DNA from: Puccinia triticina
Lineage: Eukaryota > Basidiomycota > Pucciniomycetes > Pucciniales > Pucciniaceae
NCBI RefSeq assembly: GCF_026914185.1
Contig: NC_070562.1
Location: forward strand, 4,154,001-4,218,000
Direction of reading: 5' to 3'
Length of the DNA stretch: 64,000 nt
Shown here: positions 10,684 through 22,529 of the stretch, piece by piece
Position numbering within the stretch: position 1 is the stretch's first letter
Layout: each line of letters begins with the position of its first letter
Position numbers and translations under genes: made by a program
The notes under the pieces: model-generated
Databases searched by the model: none
Told to the model about the DNA's origin: nothing
Seen by the model: only the letters and a program-made list of their open reading frames with translations

Positions 10684-13595
10684 GGATTGAGAGAAATTTA
10701 TGTGCTATAATCCATTTGCAATCACCAGGGGAGAATTTGACGCACTCTCCCGAGGATGCCTGACTGTAATTTTATGTTGTTCTGGGTCTGATGTCAGTTA
10801 GATTTGTATTAGGAAATTATTGATAAATTATTCAGAAGTCAATGGGAAGTCTGTCATAATCTATGAGGAAGTTATATCACAGGACCTCATGCAATGTCAC
10901 ATAGAACCGTTTCATTCTTCAAGGATGGCTCAATTACAACTTATAATGAAATGATATTTACTCAATGCCCAATTATCAATTATTTATGGTGAATTTATGT
11001 TGATCAATTTCTCTATGTGAGAGGGGTTTCACACAACATAAATATGACTTGCGGGGGCTTTAATGGCTTTCTGACCAGTTTTTACTTGTCATGGAGCTGT
11101 GAAAGGACCCTCCGGTGATCTGTCACCCCAATGTACGCGCGTACACAAAGGTGACATTATCAAAATGGAAAACAGCTCACACGCATGTGCATGGAGACTT
11201 TGGAAAACAAAAAAACCATAAAAACAACAAAAAAGCTTACATGTGTTAAGAATCCAGGTTGTCTAGCTGAAATCTGGTACCACAAACCTCCAAGCTTGAC
11301 TTGACACATAATTTCATCCTTTTTTGGCTCAATTATAGATGATACCTGCCTTTTTTTAGGGAAATATTGAAATTCAGGTGGGCCTTTCACCTCATTCTAA
11401 CCGGTGTGTACGTGTTGTTGATCTGAAAGAGGCCCAGCCTGCAATTTGTAACAACATTTTACGCGTGCACATGAGGGAAAAATTAGCAAAGTGAAAAGAA
11501 TTAACACCTTCATGAGCATCTGAATAATATGAATTGAACCCCAACTAGAAATCATCCCAATCAACAAACAGGTCAAATGGAGTTATGCTTTAATTGTGGT
11601 CATTGTCTCTTTGGTTTCAAATGTGTTCTGATTGAGTTCCAGTTGAGTTCTGCATGACTTCTTGATGATTTATGGATGAATATATGATCAGTTTCAGAAC
11701 AGTTGCGGATGGGTTCAAGTCTTGTTCATTATTTCTTACACTAATTTCATCAAAAGCATCCTGCAAAGTTCTGGAAAAAGGGTATGGTATGGCACTCCCT
11801 GGAGAGTGTGTCAAAATCACCCCTGGTGAATAGGGTGGTGATATAGATTTTCTGTCCGCTGGCCTAATAGACGGGGATCTGGCTTCCCTGTGGTTCAGTA
11901 TCCTCATGTAGCAAGTGATCTTAGCTTCAATCCCCTCAATTGGCGGGGTTCTAGGCAGTTCTGGAGGCCAAGGAATTTGTGTAAGTGCTTTGGCCATCCC
12001 AATACAGCCCCATACCATGCATTTTTCAGTGCTGCAAAAACAACTTTCATGGCCCGGGGCATAGTTGGGGTCTGGAGTTTGGGATGACCCTCATGCCCCG
12101 TCCCAAACCCCGGGGAACACCCTTACTGGCAGTGGATCCAAGTTCCAACAAGGAGCGGTTTATCTGTGGAACCAATAAGGATTGGCTTGGTAGCTCGTTG
12201 GTTCCACAAAACAGCATTTCCCCTGTGGAAGTTTGGAACCAACAGGCTTGGCACTTTTCCTTGTTGGTTCCACAAAGCACACTCCTGGCACATGTGGAGA
12301 CCACGGTGGCTTGTTTCTCACATTGGTTCCGCCACATCAACTTTTTTTCCACTTCCAACCAGGGTCCTGAAGTGATGAAATTTTGAGAAAAGTTGATCAT
12401 CATAAAGGAAGAAACAAAAATTTGAAAAAAATCTTAGCTGAAGAATTGGCTTGCAAACGGTAGCTTGGGGAGGAGGGGTCAAATAGTCAAAAGAAGACTT
12501 CTCCCACCAGCTGAATTGGTGTAGTGACATAGCACTCTTCCCGCACCAAAGCAATTGGGTTTGATCCCCATTGGCCTCATTTTTGGGCAGCCCAATTCCT
12601 GCCTGCCATTTATTCACCAGCTTGGTACTGGGCTCCACATGAAGTCCACAACTGGTGGAGTCCTAACTTAACAAAATTCCCCCCTGGTGCCCTGTGGCTA
12701 GGAAGAGACTTGTGTGTAATTTCAAACTGTTGGCTGGGAAAGAAATGGCCAATGGTTGGAGGTAAAATATTAAGCCTCAGCTAGCCTCCCCCTCAGTTCC
12801 TGCGGACCTTCCCCAGAGCCAAATGACACTTCTGGACCCCAGCTTTCATTTGGTGCTGGTCACATCTCTTCACTCCCAACCATTCTCCCTGTATTAGTAT
12901 TTCAAAAATGAATAAAAAAAGTTGAATATACGTAAACCAAAGATCTACAACGCTCATGCCTTGTGGATCTTGGATTCACAAACTCACAGATATCTGCAGA
13001 TCCTACACCTGTAGCCATCCAATTGTTACATTTTCTTGCAGATATGATATTCACTCTTGCAGATTTTCAGAAAATCCCAAAATGGATCTTCAGAGCAATG
13101 TGACATCCTACAAGATTTCTTTGACCTTCAAAACAGATTACTTCCATCAGTTTTTGAGCTTTTCACTCAAGAATTCAAGTGAGGGTGTGCATCAGTACTG
13201 CACATAAATCTGTCTGTTACATTTTCTTTTTATATATTTGGTTTATTTTTAAATATTTTTCTAGAAATTTTGGGGTTGAATATCCTTCCTTTTCCTGCCA
13301 GCCTGCAGAAATTATCCATAAGCCTCTCCTGGAGAGAGCTCTCCGGGAGGGTTCCCCCATACCCTCTGTTCAAGAGGCTTAGTTCAGCTAGGGTGGAATT
13401 GGTATCCCCGTGGGATCCTTGGGATGATCACCAGGTGCCCCCTATTGGAGCCTGACAGTGAGAGTATGTATATTGCCAGTGAATGAACAAAGAGGAGTAA
13501 ATGAGAATATGCAAAAGAGAGAAACATGGTTACATACATGCATTATTTAAATACAATTTGCTGTTGAGTCAAGTAACATAGGAATGTCCCATGTC
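10684..13595. other. Gene-poor non-coding stretch
   Basis: About 2.9 kb with no gene I can support. Open frames up to 133 codons (for example 11617-12018, minus) have no recognisable domain and no splice context. The stretch includes a GC-rich cluster at 12050-12130 (CCCGGGGCAT, ATGCCCCG, CCCCGGGG) that looks like a degraded hAT end, and the GTTCCACA hairpin cluster annotated separately. The rest is AT-rich and featureless. Confidence 0.5.
12150..12335. repeat. Cluster of TGTGGAACCAA / TTGGTTCCACA hairpins
   Basis: TGTGGAACCAA (12163) and TTGGTTCCACA recur in alternating orientation (about 12200, 12262, 12325), with partial copies such as TGTGGAAGTTTGGAACCAAC at 12222. Spacing is about 60 bp. 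The layout is the same as in the GGAGTG arrays at 0.3-5.3 kb, but the sequence is unrelated. No enclosing TIRs were found. Confidence 0.55.
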
Positions 13596-13597
13596 TA

Positions 13598-14167
13598 CAG
13601 TTGCGCAAGGCATCCTACTGTACAAGAAATACCCCCGGGGGACCCCGTCCGGAATTTTAGGGCCGTTTTTTTTTGTTTTTTCCCAATTTTTTACGGCCAA
13701 AATCAGTTGGAAAAGGGGTTGGGATGTGTTGGTATCACGGTGTACATATGTATTACACTCCATGTTTGCCATGAGGGCCCCCAATTGCCCAGCTGGGTCA
13801 CCTCAGGGCCATTGGAGGTGCTCTGATGTTGCTCTGAGGGCCTCCAATGTTGATTGGAGGTACAATATCTATGAAATTATAGGTGCAATACACCCATACA
13901 TATGGGTTTAGCATATGTAAGCTGATATGTATGGCTTTACAGTATGTAGTTAGGCCAATGTCCGTAATTTCAGACCCAAAAAAAATGAAACTTTTTTTTG
14001 GCTGGTCAGAAACCTTAGCCCACTTAGAACTGGAATCTACATGATCCAAACAGCTCAAAAATGTCATCTACATGACATACTACTCAAATGACGGGCCGTA
14101 CATTTGGCCCGCGTCTCAAATATCTTTTTGCGGGCAAGGCTGTACAGTAGGATGCCTTGCGCAACTG
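13598..14167. mobile_element. Non-autonomous Tc1/mariner-type element
   Basis: A 570-bp element with a perfect 27-bp terminal inverted repeat that starts CAGTTGCGCAAGGCATCCTA, flanked by TA on both sides (13596-13597 and 14168-14169). The interior holds GC-rich blocks next to each end (CCCCCGGGGGACCCC; CGGGCC) but no transposase. TA duplication and a CAGT start point to Tc1/mariner; the perfect TIRs suggest recent mobility. Confidence 0.8.
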
Positions 14168-14501
14168 TATGGGCTGGTAATTCATGACATCATGACTTGC
14201 ATCATACTTGTAGGATGGGATGTAATGGAGGAATTGAAATTGCAATCTGAGAGTAATCTGGGACACTCCCAGAGTCCCAAAGCCTATATTTCCCTGCAAA
14301 TTTTTGCTCATATCTAGGTCTGGAAGCGGTTCACAGATTGACAGGAAGTCCTCCAATGTGTATTAAGTCTTTGGACTTCAACACCATCATGATCCATCTG
14401 GTGGAGACCATGTGAACCTGTGGACCAAGAGTTGCTGGTGTGGAGACTTGGGCTTGGGAAATTGGTGAGATGTGTGTAACAGTGATCAATCAATGCCAAT
14501 A

Positions 14502-14946
14502 AGAACGGTGTATCCACTGCGCTGCGCTTAACACAGCAAAGCAGTTAGAGCCGCGATTTTTTTGGGTCGCTGCGCTACGCGCTTTTCAATTTCCCCAGAA
14601 AAAAAAATCAAAAAATTGTGTGCTAAACAAGCAATCACATAGTGGTCAGCGCTGCTTTTCTCTATGCCATGTGGGAGCAAAGAAAAAAAAGGAAAAAGGT
14701 TTTAAAACACATAAAAACATGTTTAGAACATAAAACTGCTCTGCTATCCGCTAATTTAGCGGGTAGCATAGCAAATTTTTGCTTTTGCTAATGACACTGG
14801 GAGGTTAGCGGACAATCGCTGCACGTAGCGAGTAGCGTAGCGGTGTTCTCGCTGCGCTATTGCTTTTTGGTCTGGTCATGTAGCGGTCAACCGCTGCGCT
14901 ACGCTAAAAGGCCGCTTTTTTTAGCGTAGTGCAGCGGATACACCAT
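14502..14946. mobile_element. MITE of the AACGGTG / GCTACGCTA family
   Basis: A 445-bp element with ends AGAACGGTGTATCCACTGCG and the inverse of ATGGTGTATCCGCTGCACTA, flanked by TGCCAATA (14494-14501 and 14947-14954). The interior is dense in CGCTGCGCTACGC-type words in both orientations. The terminus, the 8-bp duplication and the internal word bias match the element at 34439-37967, so both belong to one family, probably hAT-mobilised. Confidence 0.7.
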
Positions 14947-14954
14947 TGCCAATA

Positions 14955-15972
14955 ATGTGCCTCCAGTAGAGTATACTTCCACTCCGCAGGAGAGAGCAAG
15001 ACTATGACCCAGGTCACAATAGCTGGTCCAACCTGTGTAGGGGTCTCAACCAACTTGACAAATGTTATTTGATCCAATAAAAATCATTGAAAATGGTTTC
15101 AATTTTTTCAATTTTCATCATTCCTGTCACATGCTATACTGTGTGATCTAATTTTCTCTCTTTGGTTTGAAAATACATTCCAGCTTGCCTCCTGGTATTA
15201 TTCACAGGTTACTGGCTGTTGGCTACGCCGCAGTTGCAACAAGTGTAGGTGCTGCTTCTTTCCCATGCCGCCTTGACCAGAGGAAAGTGTGGGAAGGGGT
15301 GCTCTCACAGATGGAGTAGGGTTTCAGGTAAGATGGGAAGGAATCTGATATCAGGGAGGGGGAAGAGATGGGATATGTGTTGCACTATTGGTATATCTTG
15401 AAACTGGTGTTATGTACTGTGTATCTGTATTGTGTTTGTGTAGAACTCTGTCCCATGTATGACACCAGCCCCAGTCCTGATCACTAGGAGACTTCCCAAT
15501 CTCTGCCTGCATGGACAGGGGGTAACTTGCCGTTTCCCGCTTGATCTCCTTGAACAAATAGAGATTCTGAGCAATTTGGATTAAATTGGATAATTTTCAC
15601 ACTTCTAATTTTTTAATTTTCCACTTTTTTTTTCTTTGATAATCATTCTTGATGACTTATTTTACACCCCTGTAGCCAATCCCATGACTTGAGCTCTGTA
15701 ACCTGAGCTTCTGAAATGAAAAATGTGGTTCCAAAAACTTCAGCACACCCACTGTACAGATATCCAATGTTACTGCAAAAAAACTTGCAATTGAAGTTGA
15801 CTGTTGAACCCAAGTGACCTTAATCCCAGTTTGTCATTTTTTTAGTGTCCATTTTGCCCAAGAATTTTGTGGCAAATAGAACACTATGTGTGAGTGATAT
15901 CTGACACAGAACCAGAAGACTTCCCTTTTACTCTTTAGGGGGCTACAAAACTGAAAGGAAGTTGGGTACAAG
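14955..15972. other. Non-coding stretch
   Basis: No gene, repeat or TE terminus that I can support. AT-rich with a few homopolymer runs (for example T9 near 15626-15634). Confidence 0.5.
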
Positions 15973-16398
15973 GGGTTTCAAAGTTGGCCAGGTGTGACTT
16001 GCACTATGAAAACATTGATGTGAATAGGGGTCAGGTGACATCCAGTAACATGTGTTGAAAGTCAAGTGACAACTCCAACATTACTTGCCCCATTGGCATC
16101 ATCAGGGGGTTCTCTACCACTTTTCCCCAAGTGTATGGTTGGAGTAAAGGCTGGAGTTAGCTTCACATCACCTGCCACCTAATCCCCCCAGTGTTTTCAT
16201 GGTGTTGCATGCACTTTTGCAAGTCAGTGTGCAAGTTAATTGTTGAACATTGAGTTGCAAAAGTGCATGCAAGTCACATTGTAATACACCCCCCAAACCT
16301 TCTTGAATGTTTTTTTGGAAAGTTGGTGTGGCAGAAAAGCCTCAAACACTAACTGCAAAAGTCCATGCAAGTCATACATGGCCACCATTGAATCCCCC
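15973..16398. mobile_element. MITE-like repeat, TTCAAAGTTGGCCA family, copy 1
   Basis: Left end GGGTTTCAAAGTTGGCCAGG and right end the inverse of GGATTCAATGGTGGCCATG form imperfect inverted repeats. Internal TTGCAAAAGTGCATGCAAGT and its inverse form hairpins. The same termini and interior recur at 38586-38815. No clear target duplication was found, so the exact ends are uncertain by a few bases. Confidence 0.55.
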
Positions 16399-16780
16399 CC
16401 AGATATTCATCCACTCATCCCTCTTTGAACAACACATTTCCCATTTAACTCTCATCAGCAGCAACTTTGCAGAAAATAAACTATCAATGAACCCAATTCA
16501 ACCACATATTTATTACAGCAGAACCCGTTTGTCTGATGTAACACAAACCCACTATACCTGCTGTAAATGTTACACAATTTTGCACTGCATAATAATGGGT
16601 GTCTCAATGGGGCGTATTAAATCACTGCATAAGAGTGAATTTATCATGATTATATGCCTCTTGTTTGTATTATAGTGACGTACATGGGTTCACTTTTTAC
16701 TTGTTTTGTTTGATGTATTTATTTATTTAAAAAAAACATAGTACTTGGATAATTTGAAGAATGGACAATACAAATAAAAT

Positions 16781-18159
16781 CTACAATTTCCAGACCGGAT
16801 CTCCATCATCACTGGTATCAGGTTTTGGTCTAGGGGCGGGTTTGAAAGCGGCGTAGAGGGGAGTGACGGTAGCGAAGCCTCTATTCAAAGCCCAAGCGTC
16901 TGAGCCCTCGAGGAGACCGGGTGCGTTAGGGTCAATGAGAGCGCTGATGTCAGGTTTGAAGATGAATTCGAGTGGGCCGTCTTGTGACTTGGAGGGTTTA
17001 GGATTAGGACTTGAATTGCTCTTTGAGTGCAGGTCTTCGAGGTGGGTTGAAGCTTCATCTATCTCCGCCGGCTTCATCGGCTCCGGCTTCGAGGGATCTG
17101 TCGCTGGTAGGAAGAGCCGTGCGTATCGGGTTCGGGATTCGGTGGTCCACGTCACCTTCGGATTATCTAAAATGGCTGGCACTAGCTGAAAAGCAGAATA
17201 AAAAAATGTTACATTCTTCACGCCCACTAATTAACGAAAAAGAAAACAAAAAAGAGAGAAACAAGAGCCACCTACCGGAATGTTAACATTGTAAAGATCC
17301 GGGTAATCTGGATCTCCCGGCTGCCCAAAGCCAGTTTTCCATAGTTGTTGAATGATCTTGATCGCGAGTTGATTGGCTGCTTTCAGTAGTGCATCTGAGA
17401 TTGGTCGTTCGAAGATTCCATATGATAATGCAATTGCCCGATGATTGGATAACGCTGCATCCATGGCTGCTCTATGCTTGCCAATAGTAATGTAGGTGAT
17501 TAAGTTATTGTTTTTAAAAAGAGAGATGAAAAAGGAGAGAAAGAAAAGCGATGAATTGAAGAGCTAAATTTAGATGTTGTACCACTCTTCTTTTTCAAAT
17601 GATGCTTACCCAACTGTACCCGAGGAAAGACTGAAGGCACTACTAGTATTTCTGCCATAATTTGGACCAGAGATGACGAGGTCAATTTGGCCTGGATAGA
17701 GGTTGAATAGGCCCAGATTTGAGCAACTAGCGGGAGTACCGGAAACCAATTTCCAGGGATAATCTTGGAGAGTAGTAGCCGAATTATCGGTAGATCTTTT
17801 GCGAGTTGATGGATCATAATTGACCACCGAGAGTTTATCTTTGATCAGATAGGCTTTTCCGATCCAGGATTTCTGCGAGTCTGGAAGGACGACTCTCAAT
17901 TTTGATCGTTCGGATCCCAAGAATTCGGTAACCAATAACTTGGAAAATGAATGGATGAATGGTGATTCGTCTTCTGAACATGGCCCGTCGTCATTAGTGA
18001 CTATGTATAAAAGTAGAGCGTGATAAAAACAACGGCCCTGGAATTAGCAGTAGTCCTGCTCAATAAAAGATTTACATTTTCGATAGAATCAGAGGGAGGA
18101 AAGTTGAACGTACGCAATACCGTTGGCACCTCTGGAAAGCCCCGAGCTGTGGTCGACAT
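16781..18159 (-). CDS. SurE-type survival protein / acid phosphatase
   Basis: SurE-family enzymes are metal-dependent phosphatases that act on nucleoside monophosphates and other phosphate esters. Exons 18159-18114, 18000-17610, 17471-17276 and 17185-16781 join in frame to 345 aa. The diagnostic start of the fold, VLLTNDDGP, is assembled across the first intron, and its DD supplies metal ligands. QSWIGKAY, VISGPNYGRN (the S/GPN.G metal and phosphate loop) and SGTVGAAM follow in the family order; ALNRGFATVTPL near the C-terminus corresponds to the usual D.wAl..GyvSvTPL segment. An insert rich in Ser/Lys/Pro (about residues 245-280) is not part of the core. Fungal homologues include PHO2-like acid phosphatases and the N-terminal domain of some tubulin-tyrosine ligases; no ligase domain is attached here. 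The first ATG gives no signal peptide. It is divergent from the FunK1 gene. Confidence 0.9.
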
Positions 18160-18374
18160 TCGTGCCAGTTCTTTCCCGATGGCTCGCTGCTGCCACTTGG
18201 TGACTGGATCGACCCGAGTGGTGGCTGGCTGGCGGGCATCTGGCTCCGGGCCCCCGGGGTGGTTGGGACAGCAGTCGGCGGGGGTCGGGGACTTTCAGGG
18301 ATGGCTGCAGCCTCAGCCTGCTGCTTCGATAGCCATCTTTACTCAAACAAATCCACTCCCTCGCCGACAACATC
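18160..18374. promoter_or_regulatory. Divergent intergenic region between SurE and FunK1 genes
   Basis: Only 215 bp separate the two start codons, so both promoters must overlap here or lie in the neighbouring leader. The stretch is GC-rich (CTGGCTGGCGGGCATC, GGGCCCCCGGGG) and has no obvious TATA box. Co-regulation is possible but only inferred from spacing. Confidence 0.4.
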
Positions 18375-20528
18375 ATGGCACAAGAATCAGAAACTCATCA
18401 ACAAGCTTTACGACGCTATCTTGCTTCAACAGCCGGGATCGAAACGGCCGAAGAGTTCTTTCAGCTTGATAACAAAAGTAAGCCTAGCACTCCTCACTCA
18501 TCAACCCATCTTATAATCAATGACCATCTCACTTTTCGTCTTTGACAGCAATCAAAAAGTGTCTCAGACACCTTGCAGCGGAAATAGCAGATTTAGATGA
18601 TGATTGGGACCTGTATGCAGACAGAATGGTGAAGTTCGCTCTGGCCGGCGAATTTGAACCTTACAAGCATCTCATTACTTTCCTCCTTGCCGATGAAACT
18701 AAACCCAACGAAGCAATGCACCGACTCATCAGCCAAGAATACAACGGTCTCCCAACATCAACAGAATTCGTGTCGCCCCTGGTGAGGACCGGCACCACAT
18801 CTGGCCTGATTCATTCTTCGGACCGGCTCGGAGACTTCCTCCCTTCGCTAAAACGGGAATTGACAGGCTTATTGTACAAGGACGTCAAAGGTTTGGTGGA
18901 CTGTCTCCTCAACAGTCCACACCTGGATCCCACTTTGCGTCAAGAACCCGATGAACGTTTTATCAATCGAATGCATGCTGAAATTGTAACAGACAAGACG
19001 GAGACCTCTATGTTGCACTGGATCGGTTTGTTTGACAAACAATTCAAAACGCAATTCCCAGGCGATAAACGTCGTACTTGGCAGAGTAAACCTAAGATTG
19101 CTCTGGGGGGGCGTTGATGCGATACGCAGACTAGATGGTGCGATTATGTCTCGGCACTTCACAGAGGAACACGACAATCACATCCGAGATGTTATGGTCC
19201 CTTTTGAGCTGAAGAGTAATGTTTCCCGAACCACAAATGCTCTTGAACACTTAGCCAAATACGTCTACGAGGCCTTCATAAACCAGCCCACCCGAAACTT
19301 CGTCATTGTGATTACTATGTGCGGAACCTCGCTGCAGCTCTGGCAGTTTGACAGGTCCGGAGCCATCGGGTCTGAATTAATTGACGTCAAGGCAAACAAA
19401 GAGAACCTTAAAAAGTTTGGTGATCTCATGTTTTGGTTCTTAACATGCAATAAAACACTCCTCGGCTTCGATCCAACCGTTGTCGAGGAGGAAGGGCATC
19501 CTGTTGCGATAAACACCTGTAATCAACGTTTCCTCATACAACCCAGCCCCATCTTCCGAGCGCCGGGAATTTGGGGACGTGGCACAACATGCTGGAAAGC
19601 GTATCTTTCGGGAGATGAGTCTGACAGCTTTATTATAAAAGACTCGTGGCAAGTCGAAAACCGGAGAAATGAAGGTGAAATGCTTCGTGAGGTGACGGAA
19701 AAGGATGTACACTATGTGGCTCGATATTACGCTCATGAAGATGTCCTCGTGCACGGCACGGTTGTTGACATCGAATCACACGTTCGGAGGGGAGCTGAAT
19801 ACAAAGGTGGCAAGAAGATCGGATTCGATGTCAAGCCCGAAGATCCACAAGTGAAAAACGAATGTACTAATCGGTTTCACCGACGATTGATTCTCAAAGA
19901 CGTGGGGGTACCGATTTACGAAGTCCATTCACCCGCTCGTCTGTTGGAGGCCTTCGAGGACTGCATCAAATGGCACCAGGAGCTATTGAAGGCTGGCTAT
20001 CTCCACAGAGATATATCAATCAACAATCTCATGGTGAACGACAACTCAAAGGATCCGTATCGAAAATCATTCCTGATCGACCTGGATATGGCCATTCCCT
20101 ACCCCAGTTTGGGTGTTCAATCCGGCCTGGCGAGAACTGGCACAAAAGTTTTTATGTCATCCAGATTGCTTCTCAAACTAGTCAGCCACAGTCACGTTGA
20201 CGACCTAGAATCATTCTTTTGGGTGATGTTATGGATTTGTATCCAATATCCCGTCAAGGAAAGACAAGAAACCGAATTGCCAAGCTGGAATCAACAGTCG
20301 ATGCAATCTTTAGGGGCAATGAAGGAAGGCTACCTCCATACGCCTTGGCTCCTCACGCAGAAATTCACAAATCACTTCCAGTCTCTCCGCCCATGCGTCG
20401 AGGAATTTGGGCAAATCATGTACAAAGAGATAGATCGAACTGACGATTCAGTCGGACGCGATGATCCTGCTAGGCTTTACAATAAGATATTATCACTTTT
20501 CCAACGGGTTCAAAAAGGGTTGCGTTAA
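18375..20528 (+). CDS. FunK1-family protein kinase, with a one-base frameshift
   Basis: FunK1 kinases are a fungus-specific family, expanded in many basidiomycetes; cellular roles are mostly unknown. Exon 1 is 18375-18477, intron 18478-18548, then one long exon to 20528 (about 693 aa once the frame change is allowed for). Hallmarks: the N-terminal RTWQSKPKIALGG and VDAIRRLDGAIM region, LHRDISINNLMV as catalytic loop (HRD with D and N), and FLIDLDMAI in place of the DFG segment, as is usual in the family (DLD/DFD). The frame breaks in a run of seven G at 19105-19111: the upstream frame stops at TGA 19115-19117, the downstream frame carries the rest of the kinase. One G fewer would restore the conserved reading, so this is either a real inactivating indel or a homopolymer error. 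Both sides otherwise lack stops, which favours a recent change or an error. Confidence 0.85.
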
Positions 20529-22329
20529 GTGTAAGTAATTCTTCCCTTTCCTTGTTTGGCTAGGCCACTGACCCAAACGTTCATTTCTAGGTTTCAAAAT
20601 TTTGTTTGCATTTTTTTTATTCTTCAGTTATCATCATTAGCAATCAAAATAGCTGCACCACTGCATGTCTCTTCATCAACACGTACAAGATGCTGGAGAT
20701 AAGGCTGGCACCCGGGGGTTCGGGCGGGGGGTCAATCTCATCCCGAACCCCGCCTCCGAAACCACCCTGGTGGAACAGATTTTTTTTTGCCCCTGAGCTG
20801 CTGGCTGCCTGGCAGCGGAGTTGAAGCCGTGCACTCGCAGGCTTGACAATCTTTAGCACCCTCAGTCACGATGAAGCGCAAGAAAACATCCCACCCTGCT
20901 CCCGGCGGCGCTGGCGCTGGAAATTCCACCAGTTCCACCTCAAACCACCCCGATGTTGAAGATGAAGGAGAAATATCCAGCCAATCTCAAGCTCATTCCG
21001 CGAAGCGCAGTTGGGTGTGGACCTATTTCAAAGAAACTGAATCTGGAACCCATGCAGTCTGCCAATTTGTGGGTAAGACTAATGTGATTTGTGGCGCAAA
21101 GTTGAAAAAGGATCAAAGTAGCAGCACAAAAAACTTCCACAAACACCTTCAAAATATCCATTGACTTGTTGATCCAAAGCTCAGTAAAAAGATTGACATT
21201 GGACGGTGGACCAAGACTAATCAGCTGGCCCCAAAGGTAAATCTCTGGCAACTTTTGTGTTTTTTTTGTATCAGTTATGCTGAAGGCCCCACAATTTCTT
21301 TAGTTACAGTTGAACCAAGAGTCCCTGAAGACAGCTTTGATTTACTTTATTGCCAAGGCCAATCTCCCCTTTTTGGTTGTGGATAGGCCTTCGTTCAAAA
21401 ACTTGATTAGACTTGTGAACAAAGAAGCAGCAAAGTTGATGGACCCCATCAATCAAAAGACTATGGCAAATCACCTGACAAGGGTGTATCTCCATTCTCA
21501 AGAAAAGATGAAGTCTCAATATCTCCAGCGCCAGGATTTCATCAGTTTTACCCAGGACGCATGGACAGCCCCAAACTCAACTGCTTTCATGGGTGTAACC
21601 GCCCACTTTATTAATAAACATTTTGAGATGATCAATATGACTATTGGAGTCCCCAATGTACGGGGTACGTACTCTTGAGTCATATTGCTTTCCTCCGCTC
21701 TCTTCAGTCACTGTCTGTGCTCAATCTGATGTGATATTTGGACATCTTTATTATTAGGCAAGCATACGGGAAAAAACATTGCGGACCTATTCCATTGTGT
21801 GCTTGAAGACTACAACCTCCTCAGCAAACTACACACCATTACTGCTGATAATGCAACTATAAATGGAGTGATGGCTCGAGATTTGAAAGTTCAGATACCG
21901 TCTTTCAACACTGAGACCCACCTTTTAGGTTGCATTGCCCACATCATAAATCTAGGGGCAAAAGCGGGTCTTGCAGTCCTTGGCAGCGTTGAAGAAGACC
22001 GCAATGGTCAAGAAATGTCAATGGAAGATGAAGATGACAAACAGAATGCTGACAATCCTGATGTGTCCAGATTTGGCAACACAGTCATGCGCATCTCGCA
22101 TCTGACCTCCAATCCGGAAGGCAGTGGAATCAATCTCAATACTATCCTCAAGAGAATCCATGGCATCACTTACGTTTAGTTTTCTCTGCAACACCGTGAA
22201 CGCTTGTGTAAGGTTGTTGAATTTGTACAGCCAGAGCTTAAGGAATCTGGTGCCAATAGAGATGGCCCCGCCACACCCGGGTACCCGTTTTGGTGCGGGT
22301 ACCTGCAGCTGTTTTTAGCCCAAGTAGGA

Positions 22330-22372
22330 CACCCGCACCCGCACCCGCACCCGCACCCGCACCCGCACCCGC
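22330..22372. repeat. (CCCGCA)n microsatellite in a hAT subterminal region
   Basis: Seven tandem ACCCGC hexamers between the left terminus of the hAT and the 3' end of its transposase gene. Confidence 0.9.
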
Positions 22373-22529
22373 GGAGTGGAACAGAGCGGGTATTGGCGGT
22401 ACCCGCGCGGGTACCTGCAGGTACCCGTTACGCAAAATGCTCTCAATACTCTCACAAAGACAGATATTGTTCTTATTTCTTCACATAGTCTTGTATACAT
22501 AGTTATGGTGACAGTGGAGTGGCTAAAAG

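Noticed and set aside
11617..12018. 133-codon minus-strand frame starting MVWGCIG, reminiscent of Tc1 transposase VWG segment
   Set aside because: The similarity ends after a few residues; no DD(34)D/E pattern follows.
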